Source: Clostridia bacterium (GTDB lineage: Bacteria; Bacillota; Clostridia; Christensenellales; Aristaeellaceae). Taken from it: DNA of 64,000 bases. Where the stretch lies: the NCBI GenBank assembly GCA_017484085.1, contig JAFUTW010000047.1, forward strand, positions 1-64,000, in the 5' to 3' direction. Below, piece by piece: positions 1-8,206 of this stretch. Numbering within the stretch: the stretch's first letter is position 1; each line of letters starts with the position of its first letter. Under the pieces are notes generated by a model that saw nothing but the letters and a program-made list of their open reading frames with translations, did not search any database and was not told the DNA's origin. The position numbers and the translations under genes are program-made.

Positions 1-335
1 CCCATGTAGGTGTAGCAGTTGAGCAGCCAGGCGAGCTCCGCGTGCTGATGCACGTGGCTCTGGAAGAAGAGGACGTTCTCCTGCGGATCCAGGCCGATGG
101 CCAGCAGCAGCGCCAGCAGATTTTTGGACTGCTCGCGCAGTTTGGCCGGCTCCTGCCGGACGGTAATGGAGTGCAGGTCGGCGATCATGTAGAGGCAGTC
201 GAAATCGGCGGACAGCAGTTTCCAGTTGCGCATGGCGCCGATATAATTGCCCAGGGTGGGCGTGCCGGAAGGCTGTATGCCGGAAAGGATGCGCGCCTTG
301 CGCTCGGGCGCGGCGCTTGTGCTTTGGTTTTCCAT
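1..335 (-). CDS. trpS: Tryptophan--tRNA ligase, N-terminal part (runs off left edge)
   Basis: The first 111 codons of tryptophanyl-tRNA synthetase are visible; the rest lies beyond position 1. The enzyme charges tRNA-Trp with tryptophan using ATP in the cytoplasm. After a short polar N-terminus the sequence reads SGIQPSGTPTLGNYIGA (about residues 18-34), the class I nucleotide-binding region with the TrpRS version of the HIGH motif, followed by the family-typical YMIADLHSIT. The ATG at 335-333 is preceded by GGGGGAG at good spacing. A promoter lies at 382-410 and faces a divergent glycosyltransferase gene. The family identity is clear; only the catalytic KMSKS half is unseen. Confidence 0.93.
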   Translation of the reverse strand, partial: MENQSTSAAPERKARILSGIQPSGTPTLGNYIGAMRNWKLLSADFDCLYMIADLHSITVRQEPAKLREQSKNLLALLLAIGLDPQENVLFFQSHVHQHAELAWLLNCYTYM

Positions 336-381
336 AATAACTCCCCCTTGCAGTGGCGGTAGTATCATCCATATCCCAAAC

Positions 382-410
382 ATTATAGCATAAAGCGCCA
401 CCCCGGGCAA
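382..410 (-). promoter_or_regulatory. Promoter of trpS
   Basis: Read on the minus strand: TTGCCC (410-405), 17-base spacer, TATAAT (387-382), with a TGC extended -10. It lies about 50 bases upstream of the trpS ATG and is back to back with the promoter at 422-450. No T-box specifier stem was recognised in the short leader. Confidence 0.75.
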
Positions 411-421
411 CAAGGCCGCAA

Positions 422-450
422 TTGACTTTTTCAGCCTGTAAAGGTATACT
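422..450 (+). promoter_or_regulatory. Promoter of the glycosyltransferase run
   Basis: TTGACT (422-427), 17-base spacer, TATACT (445-450). The predicted transcript starts about 40 bases before the ATG at 497. Confidence 0.75.
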
Positions 451-496
451 TTGCCGCGTATCCCAATGATGTATGCAAAGCGGAGGAGACTGTCGC

Positions 497-1534
497 ATGG
501 AAGAAAAGGATCTCGGCAGGATCGTCGTCCTGATCCCGGCCTATAAGCCGGATGCCAGGATGGTGGATCTGACCCGCAGCCTGCTGGATGAAAAGCTGAC
601 CGTCATGCTGGTGGACGACGGCGGCGGGGAACAATACGCTCCGCTGTTTGAGAAGTGCCGCAGGATGGGCGCCAGAGTGGCGGTCCACGCCGTCAACATG
701 GGCAAGGGGCGGGCGCTCAAAACGGGCCTCAACGAGATCCTCCTCTCCTGTCCGGACGCGCTGTGCGTGGTGACGGCAGATGCGGACGGCCAGCATACCG
801 TGCAGGACATCCTGCGCGTCGCGCAGGCCGCGGCAGAGCATCCGGATGCGCTGGTGCTGGGCAGCCGCGCCTTCACGGGCAACGTGCCCTTCAAGAGCCG
901 GTGGGGCAACCGCATCACGCGCTGGGTCTACCGCCTGGCCAGCGGCATCGCCGTCGGCGACACGCAGACGGGGCTGCGTGCGCTGCCCGCTTCTTCCCTC
1001 CGGGATATGGCGAGGATCGACGGCGAGCGTTACGAGTATGAGATGAACGTGCTCCTGCGCCTTCGCGATCTGGGCCTCGGTGTTTTTGAGGTGCCCATCG
1101 AGACCATTTACATCGATGACAACAGCGGAAGCCACTTCAACCCGGTGCGGGATGCCATGCGCATTTACATGGTCATCTTCAAGTACCTGTTCTCGGCCAT
1201 CGTCTCCTTTGTGGTGGACTATGCGCTGTACTGGCTGCTGATCGGCGCGGCGGGGCTTGCGCCCTGGCTGGCGTATGCGCTGGCGCGCCTGGTGTCCTCA
1301 CAGGTCAACTACCGGCTGAACCGCTACACCGTCTTTTCCGGGCGGGGCGGGAAGAACGCCATGGCCAAGTATTACGCGCTGGCAGCGGTGCAGGGCGCCC
1401 TCGGCGCCGCGCTTGTGCAGCTGCTGCCCAGGGTGATCCCGGTGCCGGCGGGCGTCATCAAGATCCCGGTGGATATCATCCTGTTCGCGATCAGCTTCGT
1501 GATCCAGCGTGATTTCGTTTTCCGGGACAAGTAA
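497..1534 (+). CDS. Bifunctional glycosyltransferase family 2 / GtrA-like protein
   Basis: This 345-residue membrane protein joins a GT2 catalytic domain (about residues 8-220) to a GtrA-like membrane domain (about 225-345, four hydrophobic segments). GT2 features include IVVLIPAYKPD at the start, LVDDGGG, and the metal/nucleotide-sugar motif TADADGQH. The GtrA part ends with the family-typical FVIQRDFVF. Such proteins transfer a sugar from an NDP-sugar to polyprenyl phosphate and help flip it for cell-envelope glycosylation; the sugar cannot be told from sequence. An ATG eight codons upstream (473) is in frame, but 497 has GGAGGA about 9 bases before it and fits the family start. It is the first gene after the divergent promoter. 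Confidence 0.85.
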   Translation: MEEKDLGRIVVLIPAYKPDARMVDLTRSLLDEKLTVMLVDDGGGEQYAPLFEKCRRMGARVAVHAVNMGKGRALKTGLNEILLSCPDALCVVTADADGQHTVQDILRVAQAAAEHPDALVLGSRAFTGNVPFKSRWGNRITRWVYRLASGIAVGDTQTGLRALPASSLRDMARIDGERYEYEMNVLLRLRDLGLGVFEVPIETIYIDDNSGSHFNPVRDAMRIYMVIFKYLFSAIVSFVVDYALYWLLIGAAGLAPWLAYALARLVSSQVNYRLNRYTVFSGRGGKNAMAKYYALAAVQGALGAALVQLLPRVIPVPAGVIKIPVDIILFAISFVIQRDFVFRDK

Positions 1535-1593
1535 AACCTATACAGAAAGGGCTGCAGGTCTTCCGCACCGGAAGACGGTCTGGAGGAACGGAT

Positions 1594-2460
1594 ATGGCAA
1601 TACGGAAAAGGGGAAGGCGCGCGGCTGAAAGATGCCTGCCGCAGCTCCTTTTTTCCCTTTTGGGGTGGGTTTTGCTGGGCCTCATCCGAAGAGCCGCAGC
1701 GCCTTCCCCGGGCCTGTGGTTTCTTCTGGAGGGGTTGGGAACGGCGGCTTTTGTGGCTCTGCCCGCATGGGCCGGGCTGTCCCTGCCCGGCAGCGGCGGG
1801 ATGGCTGCGCTGCCCCTCTGCAGGGCCAGCGCGGGGCAGCTGTTTGCCGCCGTGATCTGCGGCGCGCTGTTTGCCGCGCCGGCTTCCCTGCTGCGGGAGA
1901 TGGCCGCTGTTTATACCGGGAGCGGCGGTGCAGTGCCGCAGCCGGTGGACGGGAGCTTTGTCTTTCTGCTTACGGGCTGCGTGCTCGCTGTCCCGCTCTG
2001 CCATGCGGTTTTCTACCGGGGATACCTGGAGCGCTCGCTGCGGGGCCTTCCCAGAGGCGGGCGCCTCATCCCGGCCCTGCTGTTCGCGCTCTCGGGCGCC
2101 TGCCCGGCGGACTTTCTGTCCAGGCTGTGCCTGGGGCTGGTGCTCTCGGAGATCACGGTGCGCCACGGAACGCTGCTCTCCTCCGCTGCGGCGCACGCAT
2201 CCTTTCTGTGTGCCTGGCTCTTTACGGGCATGCTGGGTCTTCAGGGCTTTTTTACGGGCACGGGCTTTTTTGCGGTGTCGCTGCGGGTCCTGCTCGCTTT
2301 GGCGTGGTATTACAGCTTTAAAAAGGTCTGCGGACAAAAGGCTTCCGGCGAAACCATCGATGCTGCCGGCCTTCTGCGCCTGACGAAGAGGGACCGGCTG
2401 ATCCTGGCCGCTGCGGCGCTGCTGACGCTCGCCTCCGGCGTGTGGGGGGTGCTGCAGTGA
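1594..2460 (+). CDS. CPBP-like polytopic membrane protein, probably catalytically degenerate
   Basis: A 288-residue protein with about seven or eight hydrophobic segments. The segment HAVFYRGYLE resembles motif 1 of CPBP/CAAX intramembrane proteases (EExxFRGxL), but the two glutamates read H and A here; a later AAAHASFL keeps the motif-type histidine. If it belongs to the family, the metal-binding/catalytic glutamates are lost, so it may be a non-catalytic membrane protein. The start has GGAGGAA five bases upstream. The 59-base gap before it holds a small hairpin (1558-1564 with 1570-1576). Its TGA overlaps the GTG start of rlmH by four bases, so the two are probably translationally coupled. 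Family assignment is moderate, function unknown. Confidence 0.6.
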   Translation: MAIRKRGRRAAERCLPQLLFSLLGWVLLGLIRRAAAPSPGLWFLLEGLGTAAFVALPAWAGLSLPGSGGMAALPLCRASAGQLFAAVICGALFAAPASLLREMAAVYTGSGGAVPQPVDGSFVFLLTGCVLAVPLCHAVFYRGYLERSLRGLPRGGRLIPALLFALSGACPADFLSRLCLGLVLSEITVRHGTLLSSAAAHASFLCAWLFTGMLGLQGFFTGTGFFAVSLRVLLALAWYYSFKKVCGQKASGETIDAAGLLRLTKRDRLILAAAALLTLASGVWGVLQ

Positions 2461-2933
2461 ACGCGGTGGTCCTGTGTGTCGGCAAGCTGCGGGAGCGCTG
2501 CTGGCGCGAGGCGGCGGATGAATACGAGAAGCGCCTGACGCGCTACGGCCGCATCGAAGAGACGGAGATCCCGGACCTGCCGGAGCCCGCCAACGCCTCG
2601 CAGGCGGACCGCGAGCGCGTGATGCGGGAGGAGGGCGCGGCGCTGCTGCGCCGCATCCGCCGGGAGGACGAGGTCATCGCCCTGTGCATCGACGGCAAGG
2701 CCTGTTCTTCCGAAGCGTTTGCCTCGCTGCTGTCGGAGGCGGAGCGCACGGGCAGGCGGCAGGTCTTCGTCATCGGCGGCTCTCTCGGCCTGGCGCCGGA
2801 GGTGGTGCGCCGGGCGGACCGGAGGCTCTCCTTCTCGCCCATGACCTTCCCGCACCAGCTGGCCCGGGTCATGCTGCTGGAGCAGATCTACCGGGCGTGC
2901 AAGATCAACGCAGGGGAGAAATATCACAAGTGA
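2457..2933 (+). CDS. rlmH: 23S rRNA (pseudouridine-1915-N3)-methyltransferase RlmH
   Basis: This SPOUT-class enzyme uses S-adenosylmethionine to methylate pseudouridine 1915 in helix 69 of 23S rRNA, acting on the assembled ribosome. At 158 residues it matches the usual 155-160. Visible hallmarks are AVVLCVGKLRE at the N-terminus, FVIGGSLGL (the knotted SAM-binding loop), FSPMTFPHQLARV and the family-typical C-terminal GEKYHK. The GTG at 2457 was chosen over an in-frame ATG at 2442 because it overlaps the previous stop as GTGA and places the first strand where the family begins. Confidence 0.95.
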   Translation: MNAVVLCVGKLRERCWREAADEYEKRLTRYGRIEETEIPDLPEPANASQADRERVMREEGAALLRRIRREDEVIALCIDGKACSSEAFASLLSEAERTGRRQVFVIGGSLGLAPEVVRRADRRLSFSPMTFPHQLARVMLLEQIYRACKINAGEKYHK

Positions 2934-2946
2934 CCCCGGAGGGAAT

Positions 2947-3771
2947 ATGACATACGATTTCGATCTGGTCGGAAAGATCGGCTCCATGGCGCTCATCCGC
3001 AGGGAGGATGCCGATATCGACTACAATATCTTCTCACGCCTGGGCAGGGAGCTTGCGCCGGGCATGATCTGGGTGACGAGCGGCGCAGCGGAGATCGGCC
3101 GCCTCGATTACATCCGCAGGACGGGGAAAGAACTGGATGCCTCCTCCGTCGATGCGAAGACGGACTACGCGGCGCAGGGGCAGGCCATCCTGATGGAGCA
3201 GTACCGGCACTTCATCCGGCAGGAGTATTCCGTGCGCCAGGTGCTGGTGGAGCATCAGCATTTCAACGACCCGGAGAAGCGGGAGCACATCCACCGCCTC
3301 TTTCTCCGGGCGAGGGACCAGGGGGCCATCCCCATCGTAAACTACAACGATCCGGTCTCCGACGAGGAAAACCGCAAGTGGGAGCTTTCCGAGCTGCGCC
3401 GCGAGCACCGGGTCGTCCACGAGTGCGTGGACAACGACGAGACGGCCGCGGTCATCGCGGGCCTGGTGAAGACGAAGATCCTGCTCATCATGACATCCAC
3501 CGAGGGCATTTACCGGGACCCCGCCGACCCCGCGTCGCTGGTGCGCGACGTGCTGGCAAAGACGCCGGAGGCGCTTGAGGCAAAGGTGCGAAAGCTGCAG
3601 GAGAGCTGCGTGGGGGTGAGCAGGGCCGGCGCAAACGGCGCGCATGCCAAGCTGGAGTACGCGCTGGAACCGGCGCTGCGCGGCACCACGGTGATCATCG
3701 GCCACGGCCGGCACCGGATCTCGGACCTCGTGGAAGGCCGCGTGCCGTGTACGCGCATCGGATTGGAGTGA
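2947..3771 (+). CDS. Amino-acid kinase family protein, glutamate 5-kinase-like without PUA domain
   Basis: A 274-residue protein with the amino-acid kinase fold. Visible motifs are VTSGAAEIGR near residue 45, PIVNYNDPV in the middle and DNDETAAVIAGLV followed by TSTEGIYRDP, which match the substrate and ATP sites of glutamate 5-kinase (ProB). The glycine-rich N-terminal loop is atypical (VGKIGSMAL) and there is no C-terminal PUA domain. No proA lies nearby, so a proline-pathway role is not assured; another acyl-phosphate-forming kinase of this fold is possible. GGAGGG lies only 3 bases before the ATG, a tight spacing. It sits 13 bases after rlmH and 7 before the PHP phosphatase. Confidence 0.65.
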   Translation: MTYDFDLVGKIGSMALIRREDADIDYNIFSRLGRELAPGMIWVTSGAAEIGRLDYIRRTGKELDASSVDAKTDYAAQGQAILMEQYRHFIRQEYSVRQVLVEHQHFNDPEKREHIHRLFLRARDQGAIPIVNYNDPVSDEENRKWELSELRREHRVVHECVDNDETAAVIAGLVKTKILLIMTSTEGIYRDPADPASLVRDVLAKTPEALEAKVRKLQESCVGVSRAGANGAHAKLEYALEPALRGTTVIIGHGRHRISDLVEGRVPCTRIGLE

Positions 3772-3778
3772 GAGGGCT

Positions 3779-4627
3779 TTGAAGGCAAATCTGCACACCC
3801 ACACCACGCGGTGCGGACACGCGGTCGGCGCAGATGAGGATTACATCAAGGCCGCGCTGTCGCAGCACTTTGACGTGCTGGGATTCTCGGATCACGTTCC
3901 CTGGCCGTACGCTTCGGGCTATACGCACGACCACGTGCGCATGAGGGTGGACGCTCTGCCCGAGTATGTGCGCAGCATCAGGGCGCTGCAGGAGCGCTAC
4001 GAAGGGCAGCTGCGCGTCCTGACGGGCTTTGAGTGCGAGTATTTCCCGGATTACATCGGCTGGCTGAGAGAGACGGCGGAACGCTGGCAGCTGGATTATC
4101 TCATCCTCGGCAACCACTACGACGGATCGGATGAGACGGGCATGTACTTCGGCAAGGTTGAGACGCCCGAACAGCTTTCCCGGTACGTGAAGCAGACGGT
4201 AAAGGGGCTGGAAACGGGCCTTTTCACCTATCTGGCGCATCCGGATCTCTTCATGCACCGCTGGCCGCTGGGCTTTGATGATGACTGCAGGGCGGCGGCA
4301 AAGGACCTGTGCGAGGCCTGCAGGGCGCTCTCGGTCCCCATGGAGTACAACACGCACATGCGCTATGCGGGCAAGGGAACCCCGGGCACCGGTTACCCGT
4401 GCCAGCCGTTCTTTGAGATCGCGGCGGCGTGCGGCGTGCCCGTCATGATCGGGCTGGATGCGCACGACCCGCGGGAGCTGTCGGACGGGACGCAGTGGGA
4501 CCTGGCAAAGGAGGAGATCCGCGCGATCGGGGCGGAGCTTCTGGACCTGGCGCCGCTGCGCGGCTTCGGCGCAGATGGGGACGGCGTGCGCTGCCCGGAG
4601 ACGGAAAGGAAGAACGGAAATGGATAA
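3779..4627 (+). CDS. PHP-domain histidinol-phosphatase (HisJ-type)
   Basis: A 282-residue PHP-family phosphoesterase. NLHTHTTRCGHA at residues 4-15 supplies the HxH metal pair; GFSDHVP, a GFECEYF segment, a GNHYDG segment, AHPD and GLDAHDP near the C-terminus supply the other metal ligands of the trinuclear site. HisJ-type members remove phosphate from L-histidinol phosphate in histidine synthesis. No other his genes are in the window, so the substrate rests on family resemblance only. The start is TTG, placed by GAGAGGG just upstream and by the N-terminal HTH motif that must be near residue 6. The end overlaps the next gene by 8 bases. Confidence 0.75.
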   Translation: MKANLHTHTTRCGHAVGADEDYIKAALSQHFDVLGFSDHVPWPYASGYTHDHVRMRVDALPEYVRSIRALQERYEGQLRVLTGFECEYFPDYIGWLRETAERWQLDYLILGNHYDGSDETGMYFGKVETPEQLSRYVKQTVKGLETGLFTYLAHPDLFMHRWPLGFDDDCRAAAKDLCEACRALSVPMEYNTHMRYAGKGTPGTGYPCQPFFEIAAACGVPVMIGLDAHDPRELSDGTQWDLAKEEIRAIGAELLDLAPLRGFGADGDGVRCPETERKNGNG

Positions 4628-5036
4628 ATGGACAGATAAACTGCGCGCGGGTGCGGCGCGCCTGATGGCCGGCCGCTACGGTGCGGACCACCTGAACCTT
4701 GCAATCGTTGTCGCCTCCCTCGCGGTCACGCTGATCGGGAGCCTGACAGGGCTCCGGCTGCTGGTCATCGCGGCAGACGCGCTGCTCGTGCTCGCCTTCT
4801 GGCGGATGCTGAGCCGCAACCGGGAAGCGCGCATGGCGGAAAACCGCGCCTACCTGACGAAGACCTATGCCGTGCGCAAAGCGGTGAGCGAATGGGGGAA
4901 CCGGACGAAAAACCGCAAGCAGTACCACTACTACAAATGTCCCAAGTGCCGCGAGCGCCTGCGCGTGCCGCGCGGCGTGGGCAGCGTGACCGTCACCTGC
5001 CGCAAGTGCGGGGAGAAGTTTGAAAAGAAGGCGTAA
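4620..5036 (+). CDS. Small membrane protein with C-terminal zinc ribbon
   Basis: A 138-residue protein. Two hydrophobic segments at about residues 22-42 and 44-60 anchor it; the C-terminal 40 residues are basic and hold CPKC and CRKC (about residues 101-129), a four-cysteine zinc-ribbon arrangement. The function is unknown. The ATG at 4620 lies inside the end of the phosphatase gene with GGAAAGGA upstream. Zinc ribbons of this kind often bind nucleic acid or stabilise small membrane proteins, but nothing here decides between them. Confidence 0.75.
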   Translation: MDKWTDKLRAGAARLMAGRYGADHLNLAIVVASLAVTLIGSLTGLRLLVIAADALLVLAFWRMLSRNREARMAENRAYLTKTYAVRKAVSEWGNRTKNRKQYHYYKCPKCRERLRVPRGVGSVTVTCRKCGEKFEKKA

Positions 5037-5142
5037 CGCGTGCAGGCTGCCTCACCGGTATGTGTGCGGCGGCCTGTTTTGCAGCAGGCGCTTTGTCAGA
5101 AAGATAACATCTCGAACGGAAAAGGGATGCAAAAAAGGACGT

Positions 5143-5170
5143 CGAATAAAGAACAAGCTGATTTTATTCG
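5143..5170. repeat. Inverted repeat upstream of nfnAB
   Basis: CGAATAAA (5143-5150) and TTTATTCG (5163-5170) form perfect 8-base arms separated by 12 bases, ending about 25 bases before the nfnA start. It could be a regulator site or a weak leader stem. It resembles no operator that I can name with confidence. The gap 5037-5195 holds no gene. Confidence 0.5.
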
Positions 5171-5195
5171 GGACGCAGGAGGGTTGGAAGCGAGC

Positions 5196-6035
5196 ATGTT
5201 CAGGATCGTGAAAAAGGAACACCTGAATCCGACGGTGGCGCGCATGGAGATCGAGGCGCCGTTTATCGCGAGGAAGGCCGAGCCGGGCCAGTTTATCATC
5301 TACCGCGCGTTTGAGGACAGTGAGCGCGTGCCGCTGACCATCGCGGGGACGGACCGGGAAGCGGGCACCGTTTCGATCATCTACCAGATCGTGGGCGGCT
5401 CCACGATGGAGCTGGATTCCCTTGAGGCCGGAGCGTATCTGCACGATTTCGTGGGGCCGCTGGGCGTGGCGACGGAGACGGAAAGCCTGCACAAGGTGTG
5501 CGTGGTGGGCGGCGGCGTCGGCTGCGCCATCGCCTATCCGGTGACGAAAAAGCTGCACGAGCAGGGCTGCGAGGTGCACGCCGTCGTCGGCTTCCGCACA
5601 AAAGACCTGCTTATCCTGGAGAAGGAATTCAAAGAGGCCAGCGACCGGCTGGAGATCATGACGGACGACGGCAGCTGCGGCCGCAAAGGCCTGGTGACCG
5701 CCGCGCTGGAGCAGCTGATCGAAGAGGGAAACCGCTACGATGAGGTCATCGCCATCGGGCCGCTCGTCATGATGAAATTCGTATGCCAGGTGACGAAGAA
5801 GTACGGCATCAAGACCGTGGTCTCCATGAACCCCATCATGATCGACGGCACGGGGATGTGCGGCGGCTGCCGGCTGACGGTGGGCGGCGAGACGAAGTTC
5901 GCCTGCGTGGACGGGCCGGATTTCGACGGCCACCTCGTGGATTTTGACGAGGCGATGCGGCGCGGCGCGATGTACCGCGACTTTGAGACGCACGCGCGGG
6001 ACGCCGCGTGCAGCCTGCTGAAGGAGGCGAAGTGA
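5196..6035 (+). CDS. nfnA: Ferredoxin:NADP+ oxidoreductase-type FAD/NAD-binding subunit (NfnA/SudB-like)
   Basis: A 279-residue flavoprotein of the dihydroorotate dehydrogenase electron-transfer subunit type. It has a FAD-binding beta-barrel (RVPLTIAG, about residues 47-54), a nucleotide-binding GGGVGCAIAYPV and, near the C-terminus, GTGMCGGCRLTV plus a later FACVDGPDFDGH, which together bind a [2Fe-2S] cluster. With the next gene it matches NfnAB, which bifurcates electrons between NADH, reduced ferredoxin and NADP+; similar pairs are called sulfide dehydrogenase (SudBA). An in-frame opening extends upstream to 5040, but AGGAGGG at 5177-5183 and the conserved MFRIVKKE start favour 5196. Its stop is one base before nfnB. 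Confidence 0.85.
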   Translation: MFRIVKKEHLNPTVARMEIEAPFIARKAEPGQFIIYRAFEDSERVPLTIAGTDREAGTVSIIYQIVGGSTMELDSLEAGAYLHDFVGPLGVATETESLHKVCVVGGGVGCAIAYPVTKKLHEQGCEVHAVVGFRTKDLLILEKEFKEASDRLEIMTDDGSCGRKGLVTAALEQLIEEGNRYDEVIAIGPLVMMKFVCQVTKKYGIKTVVSMNPIMIDGTGMCGGCRLTVGGETKFACVDGPDFDGHLVDFDEAMRRGAMYRDFETHARDAACSLLKEAK

Positions 6036-6036
6036 G

Positions 6037-7476
6037 ATGGCCGTACAGAGGAACATGGATCCCCGTAAATGCCCGATGCCCTCTCAGGACGCCAAGGTGC
6101 GGGCGCACAACTTTGACGAAGTTGCGCTCGGCTACACGTGGGAGATGGCGGTCGGCGAGGCGAAGCGCTGCCTGAACTGTCCCAAGAAACCCTGCCGGAG
6201 CGCCTGCCCGGTGGCGATCGACATCCCGGCTTTTATCGAGCGCGTGGCTGCCGAGGATATGGAGGGGGCCTACCGGATCCTCTCCGCGAGTTCCGCACTG
6301 CCTGCGGTGTGCGGCCGCGTATGCCCGCAGGAGACCCAGTGCGAAGGGCAGTGCGTGCGCGGCATCAAGGGAGAACCTGTGGGCATCGGACGGCTGGAGC
6401 GCTTCGTGGCGGACTGGCATCGGGAACACAGCAAGGAAAAGCCGCAGGCACCGAAGAGCAACGGGCACAAGGTGGCCATCATCGGCGCGGGCCCTTCCGG
6501 CCTTACCGCTGCGGGAGACCTGGCGCGGCTCGGCTATGCCGTTACGGTCTTTGAGGCGCTGCACAAGGCGGGCGGCGTGCTGGTGTACGGCATCCCGGAG
6601 TTCCGCCTGCCCAAGCGCATCGTGCAGCAGGAGATCGACGGGCTGACGGCGATGGGCGTGGATATTGAAACCAATATGGTCATCGGCAAGGTGCTGACCA
6701 TCGACGAGCTGTTCGATATGGGCTATGAAGCCGTGTTCATCGGCAGCGGCGCCGGCCTGCCCCGGTTCATGGGCATCCCGGGCGAGAGCCTGAAGGGCGT
6801 GTACTCGGCCAACGAGTACCTGACGCGCATCAACCTCATGCGCGCGTACGAAAAGGACAGCAAGACGCCGATCCGCCACGGGGAAAAGGTGGCCGTCGTG
6901 GGCGGCGGCAACGTGGCGATGGATGCCGCGCGCTGTGCGCTGCGCATGGGCGCCAGGGAGGTCAGCATCGTCTACCGCCGCAGCATGGATGAGCTGCCGG
7001 CCAGACGGGAGGAAGCGGAGCACGCGATGGAGGAAGGCGTCGTCTTCCGCGTGCTGACCAACCCCGTGGAGGTGCTGGGCTACCGCAACCCCGATGACCC
7101 CAGGGACCCGAAAAACGGCGAGGTCTGCGGCATGCGCTGCGTGGAGATGGAGCTGGGCGAGCCGGACGCTTCCGGCCGCCGCCGCCCCATCGTGAAGGAA
7201 GGCAGCGAGTTTACCCTGGAGATCGACACCATGATCATGGCGATCGGCACCAGCCCCAATCCGCTCATCCGGTCCACGACGCCGGGGCTGGAGGCCAACC
7301 GGCACGGGTGCATCGTGGTGCGGGACGAGGCCGGGCAGACGAGCCGCGAGGGCGTGTTTGCGGGCGGCGACGCCGTAACGGGCGCCGCGACCGTCATCCT
7401 GGCGATGGGCGCGGGCAAGAGCGCCGCGGCGGCCATCGACGCCTACATCCGTGAAAAAGCCGGACGCACGGAATAA
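6037..7476 (+). CDS. nfnB: Glutamate synthase small-subunit-like oxidoreductase (NfnB/GltA-like)
   Basis: A 479-residue flavo-iron-sulfur protein. The N-terminal third carries CLNCPKKPCRSACPV and CGRVCPQETQCEGQCVRG, the cysteine sets for two [4Fe-4S] clusters. Then come the FAD-binding GAGPSGLTAAGDLARLG and the NAD(P)-binding GGGNVAMDAARCALRMGA, and a C-terminal GGDAVTGAATVILAMGAGK that closes over FAD. Databases often call it NADPH-dependent glutamate synthase; without a large subunit and directly behind nfnA, the NfnB role in NADPH supply from ferredoxin plus NADH is more likely. AAGGAGG in the end of nfnA serves as ribosome site. Confidence 0.88.
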   Translation: MAVQRNMDPRKCPMPSQDAKVRAHNFDEVALGYTWEMAVGEAKRCLNCPKKPCRSACPVAIDIPAFIERVAAEDMEGAYRILSASSALPAVCGRVCPQETQCEGQCVRGIKGEPVGIGRLERFVADWHREHSKEKPQAPKSNGHKVAIIGAGPSGLTAAGDLARLGYAVTVFEALHKAGGVLVYGIPEFRLPKRIVQQEIDGLTAMGVDIETNMVIGKVLTIDELFDMGYEAVFIGSGAGLPRFMGIPGESLKGVYSANEYLTRINLMRAYEKDSKTPIRHGEKVAVVGGGNVAMDAARCALRMGAREVSIVYRRSMDELPARREEAEHAMEEGVVFRVLTNPVEVLGYRNPDDPRDPKNGEVCGMRCVEMELGEPDASGRRRPIVKEGSEFTLEIDTMIMAIGTSPNPLIRSTTPGLEANRHGCIVVRDEAGQTSREGVFAGGDAVTGAATVILAMGAGKSAAAAIDAYIREKAGRTE

Positions 7477-7511
7477 GTGACAGGAATTATTGAACAACAG
7501 CAGGCAAAATG

Positions 7512-7540
7512 TTGCACCTTCACCCGCCGTATGATAAAAT
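7512..7540 (+). promoter_or_regulatory. Promoter of the small secreted protein gene
   Basis: TTGCAC (7512-7517), 17-base spacer, TAAAAT (7535-7540), about 40 bases before the ATG at 7582. It gives the following gene its own transcript, closed by the terminator at 8053-8080. Confidence 0.65.
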
Positions 7541-7581
7541 GACATCAGATCATTTCATTGACCGGAAAGGAGCGCTGCACC

Positions 7582-8037
7582 ATGAAGAAAACGCTTGGCA
7601 TTCTCCTGATCCTGACGCTGCTTTGCGCGGCAGTGACAGCACAGGCAATCACAAAGGAGGAACCAGAACCGCTTGTGATCAATCCCAAGATCTCGCTGGT
7701 GGACTACGGCTTTGCAGCAGCGGGCCCAGGAGGATTCATTACGGATCTTTATGGGTATATCCTTCAAAGCGACGAACAGACGGACGTCTCCGGAAAAACA
7801 CCCTGCATTTATATCAAACTTCGTAATGATACCGATACTGATCAAAACGTAAAGGTTTATCTGAGAGGCGGCAACAAGTTCAACTGCTACTGGAGAGACA
7901 GCTTTTTGATCCCCGCCGGTGAGATGAAGATTAGATTCTTCGGTGGGCACAAAAAGATAACAACTTATTGTGGCTCATGGTCACTTGATTTGACTGGCAA
8001 GAACGGGCTCGTGCGCTTTACGATGGACAAGGAATAG
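7582..8037 (+). CDS. Small secreted protein of unknown function
   Basis: A 151-residue protein with a clear signal peptide (MKKTLGILLILTLL followed by a TAQA cleavage site near residue 22). The mature part is rich in beta-type alternation and has two cysteines (in CIYIKLRN? region and NCYW) but no recognised domain; the segment YIKLRNDTDTDQNVKVYL looks like an Ig-like or DUF-type beta sandwich. It stands alone between its own promoter and a strong terminator and has lower GC than its neighbours, which may mean later acquisition. Start: GGAAAGGAG 11 bases before ATG 7582. Function unknown. Confidence 0.7.
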   Translation: MKKTLGILLILTLLCAAVTAQAITKEEPEPLVINPKISLVDYGFAAAGPGGFITDLYGYILQSDEQTDVSGKTPCIYIKLRNDTDTDQNVKVYLRGGNKFNCYWRDSFLIPAGEMKIRFFGGHKKITTYCGSWSLDLTGKNGLVRFTMDKE

Positions 8038-8052
8038 GAATTGCAACCGGCG

Positions 8053-8080
8053 GCCCGGCACGAAAGTGCCGGGCTTTTTT
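8053..8080 (+). terminator. Rho-independent terminator
   Basis: GCCCGGCAC (8053-8061), GAAA loop, GTGCCGGGC (8066-8074), then six T. It closes the single-gene transcript that ends at 8037. Confidence 0.93.
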
Positions 8081-8127
8081 CATGCCTGTGTTCGCGTTCC
8101 GTTCGCCCCAAAATGAGCCGGGGGTTC

Positions 8128-8156
8128 TTTCCCGAAAAGGACAGACGTGATATAAT
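8128..8156 (+). promoter_or_regulatory. Extended -10 promoter of map-uvrBA
   Basis: A perfect TATAAT (8151-8156) preceded by TG at 8148-8149 forms an extended -10; the -35 is poor (TTTCCC at 8128-8133, spacing 17). It is 50 bases before the map start. No LexA-type box could be recognised. Confidence 0.7.
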
Positions 8157-8206
8157 GGCAAGCTGTAACGGCAGCGCCCCGCGCGGGGCGGGAAAGGAAA
8201 TGGATC

